Assembly (NCBI GenBank): GCA_021443285.1
Contig: JABUUG010000023.1
Coordinates: 1-5,340 of the forward strand
DNA from: Bacteroidaceae bacterium
GTDB lineage: Bacteria > Bacteroidota > Bacteroidia > Bacteroidales > Bacteroidaceae
DNA: 5,340 bases
Direction: 5' to 3'
The notes under the pieces were generated by a model. The model worked only from the letters and a program-made list of their open reading frames with translations. It made no database searches and was not told the origin of the DNA. Positions 1-5,340 of this stretch are shown in pieces. A program made the translations under genes and the position numbers. The first letter of the stretch is position 1. Every line of letters starts with the position of its first letter.

Positions 1-1187
1 TTGTCAACGGTTACAATCTCCTTTGCACGGAAACGCTCCGACTTGATGTTTGAGATTGCAGCCACAAGGTCAGAACCAGCGAACAGAATCTTCTGTCCTG
101 AAGAAGCGACACCAAGGAACGCGAGTTTTGAAAGGTTGATAAGGTCAGCCTCGTTGATTTCAACCTCACCCTTGTCGTTAAGGTGTCCGAGTTCGATGTC
201 CTTTCCTGCCATCCACCAGATACCCTCTGTTGTGAATGTGTCGTGGTTGCCCTTTGAACCGTGGCGGATAACATTCTTAACGCCGAAAAGACCTGAAGCC
301 TCGCGGTTCATCTTGAAGTCATAAACGCCGAGTTCCTCAAGGTCTGAAAGACCCCACTCAACCTCCTTGTTCCATGCCTGTGCGAACTTTGACATTTCAA
401 TCTGCAGGCTGTAGTTCTGGCAATACTGCTCCGTTGACTTCGGCACGCTCGCAAAGCGACCGGTCTGCACGTCGAGTTCAGAGCAAGCCTTTCCCATGCG
501 CACAAGGGTCTTTCCTGCCTCAATAGCAGGGACGCGGATAGGCTGGTTGTTCTCGTCGTTCTCACCGTTCACGGCATACACTGAAAGGTAGCCGGTCTCC
601 TCGTTCACGCCGATGACCTTGAGCATGAGTTCCTGCTTCTTTCCTGCCTCGTATGGTTTGCCGCCCTCGCCGTTCACGCCCATCACACCGACCACGCGGA
701 TGGTGTCGTCAGCGGTGAACATGTTAGGGTCAGCCACCTGTATCTGAATGCGGTCGCCGCTTGTCTGCTTTGCAACAGCAACGGTGAGGGTTGTCTTGAT
801 TGGGCGTGTGCCTACACTGTAGTACTTCGCGATTTCGCTGTTAATCTGGCGTGTCTTGCCTGTGCGCGAAATCTGCTCGATAGGTGTTGACATCGGCTTA
901 ATCTTAAGCACGCTTTCATCAATGGCATCAAGCAGGAAGTCAGGGTCGGCATAGTTAGGGTCGCGCTCCGCGCTCGCCGTCTCGATACCGTCGTTGTTGT
1001 ACTGTCTGCTTCTTTCCGTCACATTTCCTTGTGCGTCAAACTTCTCGCGCTGTGCGATACCCTTGCCGCCGTTCTCGATGTCAACGAAATTACCGCTTGC
1101 GGCAAGCATTACACCGCCGCCGAGCATTGACGCTATGATAGGGAGCGCAATGCTCATGAATAGTCTGAAATACTTTTCCATTTTCAT
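1..1187 (-). CDS. Major capsid protein, SU10-like (3' end cut off by window)
   Basis: Reading leftward from ATG 1187-1185, 395 codons stay open to the window edge, so the C-terminus is missing. I infer a head-shell protein. It lies 28 bp after a scaffold-like gene, and residues about 250-302 resemble, from memory, the conserved block of SU10-type HK97-fold capsid proteins: a Q-N-Y-x-L-Q-I stretch, a helix ending V-E-W-G, then R-E-A-S-G-L-F-G. Residues about 128-220 are beta-rich and could form an inserted domain. Codon choice is even and lower in GC than in the terminase gene, as expected for an abundant protein. Odd feature: residues 9-31 are strongly hydrophobic and transmembrane-like, unusual for a capsid protein. 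The leader before ATG 1187 is A/T-rich without Shine-Dalgarno, as in Bacteroidetes. Later starts at 1181 or 1127 (Met21) are possible; Met21 would remove half of that segment. The structural role is fairly secure, the exact family less so. Confidence 0.75.
   Translation of the reverse strand, partial: MKMEKYFRLFMSIALPIIASMLGGGVMLAASGNFVDIENGGKGIAQREKFDAQGNVTERSRQYNNDGIETASAERDPNYADPDFLLDAIDESVLKIKPMSTPIEQISRTGKTRQINSEIAKYYSVGTRPIKTTLTVAVAKQTSGDRIQIQVADPNMFTADDTIRVVGVMGVNGEGGKPYEAGKKQELMLKVIGVNEETGYLSVYAVNGENDENNQPIRVPAIEAGKTLVRMGKACSELDVQTGRFASVPKSTEQYCQNYSLQIEMSKFAQAWNKEVEWGLSDLEELGVYDFKMNREASGLFGVKNVIRHGSKGNHDTFTTEGIWWMAGKDIELGHLNDKGEVEINEADLINLSKLAFLGVASSGQKILFAGSDLVAAISNIKSERFRAKEIVTVD
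1095..1163 (-). other. Transmembrane- or signal-like segment at capsid N-terminus
   Basis: Residues 9-31 of the capsid-like protein form an uncharged stretch rich in Leu, Ile, Met, Ala and Gly, following Lys/Arg-containing residues 1-8. This is the layout of a signal anchor. A Gly-Gly-Gly run at 23-25 and small residues on both sides make it helix-unstable. It is absent if translation starts well downstream. The hydrophobicity is seen directly; membrane insertion is inferred. Confidence 0.5.
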
Positions 1188-1197
1188 TTTATATTAA

Positions 1198-1220
1198 GTG
1201 ATTAGTGTTTCGTGATTAGT
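1198..1220. repeat. Short direct repeat, GTGATTAGT twice, across the scaffold stop codon
   Basis: GTGATTAGT occurs at 1198-1206 and again at 1212-1220, with five bases between. On the coding strand this reads ACTAATCAC twice. The scaffold stop codon (TAA, 1218-1216) lies in the first-transcribed copy, and the second lies just ahead of the capsid start. The repeat fills most of the intergenic gap. No function can be assigned; it could mark replication slippage or a small leader element for the capsid gene. Confidence 0.6.
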
Positions 1221-2070
1221 ACTTTTCGCGTCTCGCCCCTGCGAGAGGGTTGTCGTAGCCGCCGAGAGCAGCAAGGAAGCGGTCTTTGGGCTTTCCGCCG
1301 CCCTTTGCGCCGCCGCCGCCCTGCACGATAGGCATTCCGTCCCCTACAGCCGCGCGCGTCTTCTTGCGTATTGTCTCGTTGCGGCCCTCTGCCAGCCCCT
1401 CTTCGCGCGCCGCCTTTACAGCATCGTCGTAGTTGGCCGACTTGTACGCCGCCTCAAGCATCTCCGCCGTAATCTTTCGCGCAAGGAAGTTGTTCGCCAT
1501 TTCCGAAAGGGAAGTGATAACAGCCGCTTTCTGCGCCTCGTCGAACTTCTTCGCGGCCACCCAGTCGGCAATCGTCTGCCGCGTCTCCGCCTCGTTCTTC
1601 TCCAGTTCGGCGATAATGCGCTCGTCCTCCTGGCAGCGTTCCGCATAGCCCTCAAGGCTCTTCGCGAAACGCTCCTTGTTCTCGTCGGTCGGGTCTTCCA
1701 GTATGGCCTTGAAGTCCTCGCCGAAATTGCTGAGGAAGGAGTTCACTATGTCGCCCTTGCTCATGCCGCTCATCATGTCGTTCATGAAATAGGCTGCGTT
1801 CGGGTTCTCCGCAAACAGCGCGTTGAGTTTGTCGTTGTTGCTCTTGTAGCGGTCTATCTCGCCGCGCATTCTCTTGTGTCTGCCCACAACAGCCTTGTGG
1901 CGTTGCACGGCATCGCTCATGTCCATGTCGGGGAATTCAGAGCCGAGATCGTCGAGATAAGCCTGATACTCGTCCACCTCTTCCGTGCCTGTCTCCGGGT
2001 CGGTCTTCACCTCCACGGCGGTCACCTTTGTCTCGGGTGTCTCGTATTCTTTCTTCTCGTTTTCTTCCAT
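1216..2070 (-). CDS. Head scaffolding protein (putative)
   Basis: 284-residue, highly charged, mostly helical protein with no recognisable enzyme motif. The first 50 or so residues are very acidic. Residues 52-85 and 140-235 look like coiled-coil or long-helix segments rich in Glu, Lys, Ala and Arg. A Gly-rich linker at 251-259 leads to a short basic tail at 260-284. An acidic N-terminus, coiled-coil middle and basic C-terminal tail that could contact the shell, placed directly upstream of the capsid gene, is the usual profile of phage scaffolding proteins. It would act as the inner core of the prohead in the cytoplasm and leave, or be cleaved, before DNA fills the head. No protease domain is fused to it and none follows it before the capsid gene. 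ATG 2070 is the natural start, and the leader shows no strong Shine-Dalgarno. The role comes from composition and position, not from a sequence match. Confidence 0.68.
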   Translation of the reverse strand: MEENEKKEYETPETKVTAVEVKTDPETGTEEVDEYQAYLDDLGSEFPDMDMSDAVQRHKAVVGRHKRMRGEIDRYKSNNDKLNALFAENPNAAYFMNDMMSGMSKGDIVNSFLSNFGEDFKAILEDPTDENKERFAKSLEGYAERCQEDERIIAELEKNEAETRQTIADWVAAKKFDEAQKAAVITSLSEMANNFLARKITAEMLEAAYKSANYDDAVKAAREEGLAEGRNETIRKKTRAAVGDGMPIVQGGGGAKGGGKPKDRFLAALGGYDNPLAGARREKY

Positions 2071-2098
2071 AGATTGTTGATTTTGATGATTTCCGCTG

Positions 2099-2106
2099 CA
2101 AAAATA
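2099..2106 (-). promoter_or_regulatory. Leftward promoter -7 box (Bacteroidetes type), candidate
   Basis: On the minus strand the bases read TATTTTTG, a full match to the TAnnTTTG -7 box of Bacteroidetes housekeeping promoters. It lies 28 bp ahead of the scaffold start and would drive scaffold and capsid genes. No TTTG -33 box sits at the expected spacing (plus-strand positions about 2126-2131), so this is half a promoter signal in an A/T-rich gap. It may be weak, need an activator, or be chance. Confidence 0.35.
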
Positions 2107-2135
2107 GGCACTTTTTCACCATCTTTGCGTATATC

Positions 2136-2186
2136 TCCGCATTTCGTGGGCGTTTTTTACGCGAAAATCCTTTACAATAATGCGGA
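2136..2186. repeat. Inverted repeat between the divergent promoters
   Basis: TCCGCATT at 2136-2143 is the exact reverse complement of AATGCGGA at 2179-2186. Between them GCGT (2150-2153) and ACGC (2159-2162) form a smaller hairpin with a five-base T-rich loop. The core TCCGC occurs a third time at 2092-2096, near the leftward start. The copies could be binding sites for a regulator acting on both promoters. The repeat is seen directly; the regulatory role is inferred. Confidence 0.45.
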
Positions 2187-2201
2187 AAATGACTAATTTT
2201 G
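2171..2201 (+). promoter_or_regulatory. Rightward promoter, Bacteroidetes -33/-7 type
   Basis: TAATTTTG at 2194-2201 matches TAnnTTTG exactly, and TTTA at 2171-2174 matches the -33 box TTTG with one mismatch at 19-base spacing, within the known 19-21 range. Transcription would start near 2206-2209, leaving a leader of about 30 bases before ATG 2240. It is well placed to drive the three overlapping rightward genes. Confidence 0.6.
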
Positions 2202-2203
2202 TC

Positions 2204-2222
2204 AACGATTTAGTAAATCGTT
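2204..2222. promoter_or_regulatory. 19-bp perfect palindrome, putative operator at the start site
   Basis: AACGATTTAGTAAATCGTT is a perfect palindrome of two 9-base arms around a central G. It begins two bases after the -7 box and covers the predicted start of the rightward transcript, where a bound repressor would block initiation. A hairpin in the RNA leader is an alternative. No stretch of U follows and it precedes the genes it would serve, so a terminator is unlikely. Confidence 0.55.
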
Positions 2223-2239
2223 AATAACTATTCATTTTT

Positions 2240-2656
2240 ATGAGCCGACACATAGGCAGCAGCAACGAGTTCCGCCAGCAGCATGAGCGAGAGATAGTGG
2301 CGGCATACCGCACCATTTTCAACAGATACGGAGGCGACATTCCTGCACGGACGATATACGAACTTGTCGCCAAGTCCCCCTCTTCGCGCTTCTTCATTTC
2401 AGCGAAAAGGGCTGCCGACATCGTGCAGCTCATGCTGGCTGGACGGCTCGCCTCGCTTCCGCGCTCCACAAATCAAAGAATGTACTTTGAGATTTACCAC
2501 CGCGTGAAGACGCTCATGCGCGAGAAGCCAACCTTGACCGTCTTTCAGGCGGTGAGGGAGGTCGTGTGCCGCCCTGCACCCGAGATGTACAAGTCGCCGC
2601 GTCAGATAATGGAAATATTGGCAAGATACAAGAATGAAAGCAAGGACATTGACTAA
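2240..2656 (+). CDS. Small helical protein with duplicated motif; possible small terminase subunit
   Basis: 138 residues, basic, predicted helical, no membrane segment. Function not recognised with certainty. Two halves look related. Residues about 18-69 include P-S-S-R-F-F-I-S (47-54) followed by a helix with I-V-Q-L-M. Residues about 83-131 include P-A-P-E-M-Y-K-S (112-119) followed by I-M-E-I-L. The shared pattern is Pro-x-x-charged-aromatic/Met-aromatic-x-Ser and then an amphipathic helix, which could be a paired DNA- or protein-binding unit. Its place as first gene of the terminase operon and its size suggest a small terminase subunit that would bind packaging DNA and hand it to the large subunit; that is inference from context. 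ATG 2240 follows an A/T-rich leader with promoter and operator-like palindrome. The 3' end overlaps the rhomboid gene by 23 bases, implying coupled translation. A transcription regulator is an alternative. Confidence 0.6.
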   Translation: MSRHIGSSNEFRQQHEREIVAAYRTIFNRYGGDIPARTIYELVAKSPSSRFFISAKRAADIVQLMLAGRLASLPRSTNQRMYFEIYHRVKTLMREKPTLTVFQAVREVVCRPAPEMYKSPRQIMEILARYKNESKDID

Positions 2657-3179
2657 AGCGGCGGCACTTGTGTATTGCGCCGTGCTTATACTCGTATTCA
2701 ACACGCAGCACGTCTTCCGAGCCGTCATCACCGATGATGTGCTGCGGCTCGCGCTGTTTGACGGCTGCCCACTGGTAAACCGTCTTCTGTACCACCATTT
2801 CCACGCCAATCTGCTGCATCTGCTTCTTAACATGTGGTGCTTCCTGTCATGCGTGCTTTTCGTCCGCGTAAGGGCAGGACATATCGCCCTTGCCTTTCTC
2901 ATCGCGTCAGCAACACCGCCGCTCTATACAGGAGCGACACCCATAATAGGGCTTTCGGGTGTGTGCTACGCGCTCCTCGGGATAATATCGCGCTACGCCG
3001 TGAACAAGAAGCAATACCACTTCTCCGTCCTCCTCACCATACTTTGCCCTGCACTGCTTTCGTGGCTCGGCGTTATCGGCGGTCTCGCGAACGGCGTGCA
3101 TCTGTGGTCGTACACCACCGCGGCAGCAATATCAAGCATCAGCGTACTGCTTAAAAAGCGTAGGGATAACACTCAATGA
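2634..3179 (+). CDS. Rhomboid-family intramembrane serine protease, GlpG-like minimal core
   Basis: 181 residues with six predicted membrane helices (about 8-24, 57-78, 82-100, 104-120, 128-147, 149-171) and no extra domain. Rhomboids cut transmembrane substrates inside the membrane with a Ser-His dyad. Both are present: G-L-S-G at 106-109 with Ser108, followed by V-C-Y-A-L-L-G, much like GlpG around Ser201; and A-N-G-V-H at 152-156 with His156, like GlpG around His254. Helix 2 carries His57, His62 and Asn66 with the spacing of GlpG His145, His150 and Asn154, the last two of which support the oxyanion hole. An Arg lies just upstream, at 50. The protein should therefore be active. The gene overlaps the preceding gene by 23 bases and shares an ATGA stop-start with the terminase gene, so it belongs to the packaging operon rather than being a stray host gene. 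The substrate is unknown. Family assignment is strong; a phage role is inferred. Confidence 0.9.
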   Translation: MKARTLTKAAALVYCAVLILVFNTQHVFRAVITDDVLRLALFDGCPLVNRLLYHHFHANLLHLLLNMWCFLSCVLFVRVRAGHIALAFLIASATPPLYTGATPIIGLSGVCYALLGIISRYAVNKKQYHFSVLLTILCPALLSWLGVIGGLANGVHLWSYTTAAAISSISVLLKKRRDNTQ

Positions 3180-5251
3180 GCAGCCCGATAAAATCCATAC
3201 TGAATGAGAACAAACGGCGCGTAGCAGCCGCAAAAGCACCGTTCAATCCGCTCACCGGTCTTAACTCTACTGGCGAGCGCAGGAAGGTGCGCATCAAGGG
3301 GCTGCCAGTGGAGACGGTGTGGCTGCCCGAGAAAATGCTTGAAAACCCTTTCATCAGCGCGCTCATCAAGCACGGCGTGGAGGGGGCGATAAGGAAAACA
3401 GGGCGAGAGCCTACGGAGGAGAGCATCGCCGACACAATAGAACTATACATACGCACGCGCGCGCGCTACGACTTCTGCTTCTGGTGCGCTGCATTCGTGA
3501 AGATAAAGCCCAAGGGCGGCGGCGACCTTGTGCCTTTCGTCCTGCGTCCTGCACAACGCAAACTCGTGGAGCAGGGGCTGCATGAGGACGAAGTGCTGCA
3601 AAAGGCCTTGCGCCTGATAATACTGAAAGCGCGACAGTGGGGCGGCTCGACCTGCATACAACTTTACTTCTGCTGGCTGCAACTCGTCCATGAAAGGGGG
3701 CTTAACTCGCTCATCTGCGCGCAGGTGAAGGACACTGCCATCGAGATAATGGATATGTTCTACACCGCGCTGAAAGAGTACCCGGTCGCGCTGCTGCATG
3801 ACATCGGCGACAACTACGACGCAAAGGAGACCAAGTGGGAGGGCGTTCTCAACGCGCAGAACATTCACAAGGTGCCGCAGCGGTCATGCAAGATAAAGGT
3901 CGGCACGGTGGAGAAGCCCGACAGTTGCCGCGGCGGTGATTACAACCTGATACACTTCTCCGAGGTCGGGGTCTGGAAGAAGACGGAGGGCAAGTCGCCC
4001 GAGGACATCGTGGACTCCGCTTCGGGCGGCATGGGTCTTGACCCCCTCACCATGATTGTCTATGAAAGCACGGCGAAAGGTACAGGCACTTTCTTCCATC
4101 GCGAGTGGCAGGCGGCAAAGGATGGCGTTTCCCAGTTCCGTCCGCTCTTCATTCCGTGGTACGACATAACAGACCGCTATTGGAAGGAATTTGACGACAA
4201 CAGGCAAAAAGTTGCCTTTGCAGAGCAACTCTACGACAACCGCCTCAACAGGAACACCAACACCAACCGTGAGGAAAGCGGAGAATATCTTTGGTGGCTG
4301 TGGGAGAAAGGGGCTTCGCTCGAGGCGATAAACTGGTACATTCAGGAGCGCACGAAATACAACGACCATGCGCACATGGCTTCAGAATATCCGTCGGACG
4401 ACATTGAGGCGTTCGTCCATAGCGGCGCGCGCGTGTTCGACAAGTATCATGTGGAGAACTTCAGGGCGGCTTGCAGACCGCCGAGGTTCATCGGCGATGT
4501 GTCGGGGAAAGCCCTCAAGGGAAAGGACGCATTCGCCGACCTGCACTTCACTGAAGACCGTCAGGGCGTGCTTCATGTGTGGCATCTTCCCGAGAAGATG
4601 GACGGCGAGCGGTGCGCACACCGCTACCTTGTCGTCGTGGATATAGGCGGACGCTCGCGCAAGGCGGACTTCTCCGTGATAGCCGTCTTCGACCGCAGCG
4701 AAATGGCGGACGGCGGCAAGCCGGTGATAGCAGCCCAGTGGCGCGGACACACCGACCACGACCTGCTCGCATGGAAAGCGGCGCAGATAGCGGCTTTCTA
4801 CGACAACGCGCTCCTTGTCATCGAGAGCAACACGCTCGAGACGAAAGACCGCGACAGGAGCGTGGACGGCGACCAGTCGGGATATATCCTCAACCAAATC
4901 AAGAACGACTACCCCAACCTGTACGCGCGGCAGCGCGACAGCGACAGCATAAAGGAGGGGGACGGCACGCGCTACGGCTTCCACACCAATGTCAAGACAA
5001 AGGACGAGATAATATCAAACCTTGTGGAGTGCGTGCGCGACCGCCTCTATATCGAGCGTTCCGAACTGTGCCTTGACGAATATCTCACATACGAGGAGAC
5101 CGCAAACGGCACTTTTCAGGCTATCCAGGGAATGCACGACGACATTCTCATGACGCGTGCAATAGGGCTGTGGATTTGCTTCCGCGTGATGGAGCGTCCC
5201 TACTGGACGGACGACACGCAGCGCAGATACACCTGCACCGTCAACATCTGA
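3176..5251 (+). CDS. terL: Terminase large subunit (DNA-packaging ATPase and nuclease)
   Basis: 691 residues: the motor that pumps phage DNA into the prohead and cuts the concatemer. The N-terminal ATPase carries a Walker A variant K-A-R-Q-W-G-G-S-T at 151-159, of the A-R-Q-x-G type found in T4 gp17-like terminases, a Walker B strand ending H-F-S-E-V with catalytic Glu263, and a coupling motif Y-E-S-T-A at 296-300. A linker with the typical E-Y-P-S-D-D-I-E-A-F pattern (404-413) joins the RNase H-like nuclease: Asp489 in V-V-V-D-I-G-G, Glu550 in L-V-I-E-S-N, and Asp655/656 in H-D-D-I-L-M. All key acidic residues are present, so it looks functional. About 90-100 residues precede the ATPase core, longer than in many relatives. 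The start codon shares bases with the rhomboid stop (ATGA), and an AGGGA nine bases upstream may help ribosomes. High GC and arginine-rich opposite-strand reading frames explain several long antisense shadows. Confidence 0.95.
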   Translation: MSSPIKSILNENKRRVAAAKAPFNPLTGLNSTGERRKVRIKGLPVETVWLPEKMLENPFISALIKHGVEGAIRKTGREPTEESIADTIELYIRTRARYDFCFWCAAFVKIKPKGGGDLVPFVLRPAQRKLVEQGLHEDEVLQKALRLIILKARQWGGSTCIQLYFCWLQLVHERGLNSLICAQVKDTAIEIMDMFYTALKEYPVALLHDIGDNYDAKETKWEGVLNAQNIHKVPQRSCKIKVGTVEKPDSCRGGDYNLIHFSEVGVWKKTEGKSPEDIVDSASGGMGLDPLTMIVYESTAKGTGTFFHREWQAAKDGVSQFRPLFIPWYDITDRYWKEFDDNRQKVAFAEQLYDNRLNRNTNTNREESGEYLWWLWEKGASLEAINWYIQERTKYNDHAHMASEYPSDDIEAFVHSGARVFDKYHVENFRAACRPPRFIGDVSGKALKGKDAFADLHFTEDRQGVLHVWHLPEKMDGERCAHRYLVVVDIGGRSRKADFSVIAVFDRSEMADGGKPVIAAQWRGHTDHDLLAWKAAQIAAFYDNALLVIESNTLETKDRDRSVDGDQSGYILNQIKNDYPNLYARQRDSDSIKEGDGTRYGFHTNVKTKDEIISNLVECVRDRLYIERSELCLDEYLTYEETANGTFQAIQGMHDDILMTRAIGLWICFRVMERPYWTDDTQRRYTCTVNI

Positions 5252-5340
5252 AAGCCCCCTTGCATATCTTTTTCCAAGGTAGGTTCTATAAATTAGCTTG
5301 AGGCATTTTTGAGAATTTTTATTGAGCAGATTTGCTTTCA
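5252..5340. other. Non-coding end of window after the terminase
   Basis: 89 A/T-rich bases with no start codon on the plus strand and only a six-codon frame on the minus strand. A weak CCTTG/CAAGG pairing (5258-5262 with 5275-5279) has a 12-base loop and no clean T run, so I do not call a terminator. The drop in GC from the terminase gene suggests an intergenic leader for the next gene, which is outside the window. A portal gene would be expected there by analogy with other phages. Confidence 0.5.

Noticed and set aside
1..565. Plus- and minus-strand frames of 85-107 codons in the first 565 bases
   Set aside because: They are alternative frames of the capsid-like gene, whose own frame is open for 395 codons to the window edge with protein-like composition.
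1876..2196. Plus-strand hydrophobic 106-codon frame across the scaffold start and promoter gap
   Set aside because: Antisense to the scaffold gene; the His/Leu/Phe-rich product mirrors acidic and lysine codons, and it runs through the promoter region.
2399..2902. 167-codon minus-strand frame across the small gene and the rhomboid gene
   Set aside because: Low-complexity composition, antisense to two supported genes, no start context.
3453..3468. Alternating CG tract suggestive of a repeat or Z-DNA site
   Set aside because: It encodes Thr-Arg-Ala-Arg in the terminase frame and is short; GC-rich codon use explains it.
3443..4375. Two further long minus-strand frames (3443-3868 and 3884-4375)
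   Set aside because: Same antisense shadow effect within the terminase ATPase region; no recognisable motifs.
4382..4984. 200-codon open frame on the minus strand inside the terminase gene
   Set aside because: It lies wholly antisense to a gene with clear catalytic motifs, and its composition (Arg, Val, Ala, Leu rich) is what GC-rich third positions produce. No leader or promoter was seen.
4579..5076. 165-codon plus-strand frame overlapping the terminase nuclease domain
   Set aside because: Arg/Gln/Pro-rich out-of-frame translation of the terminase codons. The true frame holds the nuclease Asp and Glu residues.
5258..5279. Possible terminator after the terminase gene
   Set aside because: Only five paired bases around a 12-base loop, with no T run after the stem.
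1..5340. CRISPR arrays, tRNA or rRNA genes, insertion sequences, attachment sites
   Set aside because: No spaced repeat series, no tRNA-like cloverleaf arms, no transposase motifs and no recognisable att core were seen on reading both strands.

Overview
The window looks like the head-assembly region of a tailed phage or prophage from a Bacteroidetes (Bacteroidota) host, probably a gut-type Bacteroidales. The phage call rests on a recognisable large terminase, a scaffold-like protein and a capsid-like protein. The host call is an inference. It rests on promoter-like boxes matching the Bacteroidetes pattern (TTTG, then TAnnTTTG) and on A/T-rich leaders without clear Shine-Dalgarno sites ahead of most genes. 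Nothing here separates a free phage from an integrated prophage, and the genus cannot be read from this sequence.

Layout. Two divergent transcription units leave a regulatory gap at 2071-2239. Leftward (minus strand) run a scaffold-like protein (2070-1216) and a capsid-like protein (1187 to beyond position 1, so its C-terminus is missing). Rightward (plus strand) run three overlapping genes. The first is a small helical protein with an internal duplication (2240-2656), possibly a small terminase or packaging accessory. The second is a six-helix rhomboid intramembrane protease with an intact Ser-His dyad (2634-3179). The third is the large terminase subunit (3176-5251). No gene is seen in the final 89 bases. 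The gap holds a promoter-like element in each direction, a 19-bp palindrome at the predicted rightward start site, and a wider inverted repeat between the promoters.

How the genes fit together. The scaffold and capsid proteins would build the prohead and the terminase would fill it. The surprise is a predicted active rhomboid protease translationally coupled to the terminase. A second oddity is that the capsid protein begins with a hydrophobic, glycine- and alanine-rich, transmembrane-like segment that superficially resembles a rhomboid cleavage site. A membrane step in head maturation, with the rhomboid releasing or trimming the capsid N-terminus, is a speculative but testable reading and the main candidate for a new system here. 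Host-membrane functions such as exclusion or lysis timing are alternatives.
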